Under the pieces are notes generated by a model. It was given only the letters and a program-made list of their open reading frames with translations. It was not told the DNA's origin and ran no database searches. A program made the translations under genes and the position numbers. A stretch of 36,382 bases of DNA from Sphingobacteriia bacterium (GTDB taxonomy: Bacteria; Bacteroidota; Bacteroidia; Bacteroidales; TTA-H9): positions 1 to 36,382 of the forward strand of contig JAJTBW010000014.1 in the NCBI GenBank assembly GCA_021286705.1, given 5' to 3'. Positions 35,301 through 36,382 of this stretch are shown here, piece after piece. Numbering within the stretch: the first letter of the stretch is position 1; each line of letters opens with the position of its first letter.

Positions 35301-35347
35301 ACCAGATAAATTTATGTTACGATAAACGACGTGCGTCAAAAAGACCG

Positions 35348-35380
35348 TAAAGATAAAAACAAATTAGCTTAACTTCCAAA
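35348..35380 (-). promoter_or_regulatory. Promoter of the TonB receptor operon
   Basis: On the minus strand TTTG (35377-35380), 21 bases, then TATCTTTA (35348-35355), a 7/8 match to TAnnTTTG. It lies about 48 bases before the ATG at 35300 and after the stop of the 35412-35948 gene. Confidence 0.5.
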
Positions 35381-35411
35381 CACTTCAACACCTTGAAATG
35401 TCATACAATTA

Positions 35412-35948
35412 TTAAAAATATTTGCGCTCGAGGATTACTTGCGATAAGATCGCTCTCCTCAAATCAAAATCAAATCCATCTAGTTCATATTCCTCTTTTG
35501 TGGTCTCTAAGGCGGAGCCTTCTTTTGGCCTCCTTTGCAATTTATCATCCTCATATTCAATAGATTTATAATTAGGTTTAACCTTACTTATCATTGCTTC
35601 AGGGACAATCTCATCACTAATTGATCTACTGCTTGCCAAATCGCCAGGCATAACGCTTGATCGATTAAACCGATTATTAAGATGATCCTTGGTAACCGAT
35701 TCATTCACTTCCACTATTGAGGGTTTCTTCTCTTCCTGGTTAAGACTAAACTCTCGCTCAGCCATTTTTTCAAGAAAATCGCTAAAATCACTAAACCCAC
35801 CGCTTTTTTTCTCTTCATAACTCCCCGTTGTATCATACATACTGCCTTTCTCACCTTCTGAAGAGTGAGCACTCCTTGCCGCTGACTTTTTTAGAGCAGT
35901 ATAAATCCCCCAGCCAAGCACCAGCAAGACCATTATCAGATTTTCCAT
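35412..35948 (-). CDS. Small membrane-anchored hypothetical protein
   Basis: A 178-aa protein of unknown function. An N-terminal TM (MENLIMVLLVLGWGIYTALK) is followed by a long charged, Ser/Glu/Lys-rich region predicted to be disordered. The C-terminal motif FDFDLRRAILSQVILERKYF resembles the conserved C-terminus of small membrane-anchored proteins common in Bacteroidales. With a non-cleaved anchor and a short N-terminal head the tail is probably cytoplasmic. It lies 111 bases upstream of the TonB receptor gene on the same strand, but a promoter between them suggests separate transcription. Confidence 0.8.
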   Translation of the reverse strand: MENLIMVLLVLGWGIYTALKKSAARSAHSSEGEKGSMYDTTGSYEEKKSGGFSDFSDFLEKMAEREFSLNQEEKKPSIVEVNESVTKDHLNNRFNRSSVMPGDLASSRSISDEIVPEAMISKVKPNYKSIEYEDDKLQRRPKEGSALETTKEEYELDGFDFDLRRAILSQVILERKYF

Positions 35949-36382
35949 GTGGTAAATTTAACAGGTTAGTGGTTTTGTTATAATACTTAAAATTAGTTAA
36001 ATTTAATAACTTCAATCTCAAAACGCAATACTTTTTTTAAAATTCTCTGAAATTGTTACTTTATTTATACTTCCAAATATAATGAGTCAAACTCTATAAG
36101 TGTGACTTCAAGTTCAAATGTCAAAACTGAGCACAGATCTTTTTTACTCCTAAGAAATCTTTTTTACAAAATCCAAAGATTGAACAAAATAAGAGTATTT
36201 TATAATTACTTTCTAGCGATTCCTTAAAAGAAACTCTGTTAGTTAAACAACTTCGCTTTTTTAATATCTGCATCCTTACTCTCTCGTTCCTATCTCATTG
36301 ATTTCTAGTCCCGCCATTGTTCCTCTTCTGTTCCTCTCCTGTTCTCCTCTTATGCCTCTCCCTATCCTCTCCCTATCCTCTC
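35949..36382. other. Gene-free right end
   Basis: No coding region is supported. Bases 35949-36300 are AT-rich and presumably contain the promoter of the 35948 gene, but I see no convincing box. The final 66 bases are an 11-bp tandem array. Confidence 0.65.
36317..36382. repeat. 11-bp degenerate tandem array at the right end (6 units)
   Basis: Read on the minus strand from the window end: gagaggatagg, gagaggatagg, gagaggcataa, gaggagaacag, gagaggaacag, aagaggaacaa, six 11-bp units in register. The purine-rich strand is minus, opposite to the left-end array at 51-127. The last 22 plus-strand bases repeat the unit that opens the window. Confidence 0.85.

Noticed and set aside
1..36382. Circular plasmid, because both window ends carry cctatcctctc units
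   Set aside because: The content (greA, purF, nadD, tag) is chromosomal with no replication or mobilisation genes; the ends are better explained by repeat arrays.
1..36382. CRISPR arrays, tRNA or rRNA genes, transposases
   Set aside because: I looked for direct repeats with spacers, clover-leaf patterns and transposase motifs on both strands and saw none. The 11-bp arrays have no spacers.

Overview
The window is about 36 kb of AT-rich chromosomal DNA from a member of the Bacteroidota, most likely Bacteroidales or a near relative. The evidence is several large proteins with type IX secretion system (T9SS) C-terminal sorting domains, a TonB-dependent receptor with a carboxypeptidase-like N-terminal domain, a PorV/PorQ-like barrel, TAnnTTTG-type promoter boxes and a lack of strong Shine-Dalgarno sequences. 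I found no tRNA, rRNA, CRISPR array, insertion sequence or prophage. Species cannot be settled from sequence reading alone.

Layout. 1-441: an 11-bp degenerate tandem array, a terminator-like hairpin and a promoter. 442-5594 (+): three genes encoding a small membrane protein (DUF6232-like), a LamG/SH3-like/multi-TM/zinc-ribbon membrane protein, and a 1020-aa protein with DUF7477-like repeats, TPRs and two CbxX/CfxQ-type AAA+ domains. This is the best candidate for an undescribed system. 5595-6794: long inverted repeats, a doubtful small ORF, and a promoter nearly identical to that of the nearby ECF sigma gene. 6795-10757 (-): an ECF sigma factor, an anti-sigma-like inner-membrane protein fused to an outer-membrane-barrel-like domain, and a PKD-repeat T9SS cargo protein, with overlapping or near-overlapping genes. 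10924-15361 (+): a T9SS cargo protein, an M23/LysM peptidase and a C69 dipeptidase. 15700-19602 (-): a 1300-aa beta-helix T9SS cargo protein. 19831-21002 (+): tag and nadD. 21098-23089 (-): a membrane TPR/AraC hybrid regulator, divergent from a long purF (23226-25127, +). 25204-26086 (-): a HIT protein and greA. 26178-35948 (-): a small membrane-anchored protein, a TonB-dependent receptor, a 1.4-kaa secreted protein and a PorV/PorQ-like barrel, which look like one surface module. 35949-36382 ends in another 11-bp array of the same family in opposite orientation.

How the genes work together. Much of the window serves the cell envelope: four probable T9SS cargo proteins, a FadL-family barrel that could act as shuttle, a TonB receptor, a wall hydrolase, and a sigma/anti-sigma pair apparently controlling one cargo gene plus a second nearby locus through a shared promoter (GGCAACCTTT, 10 nt, GTGTTT). 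Housekeeping genes (tag, nadD, purF, greA, HIT) lie between these modules. Where the longest possible reading frame has an implausible N-terminus, starts were moved to the Met preceding a signal peptide or conserved domain; such cases are noted in each entry.
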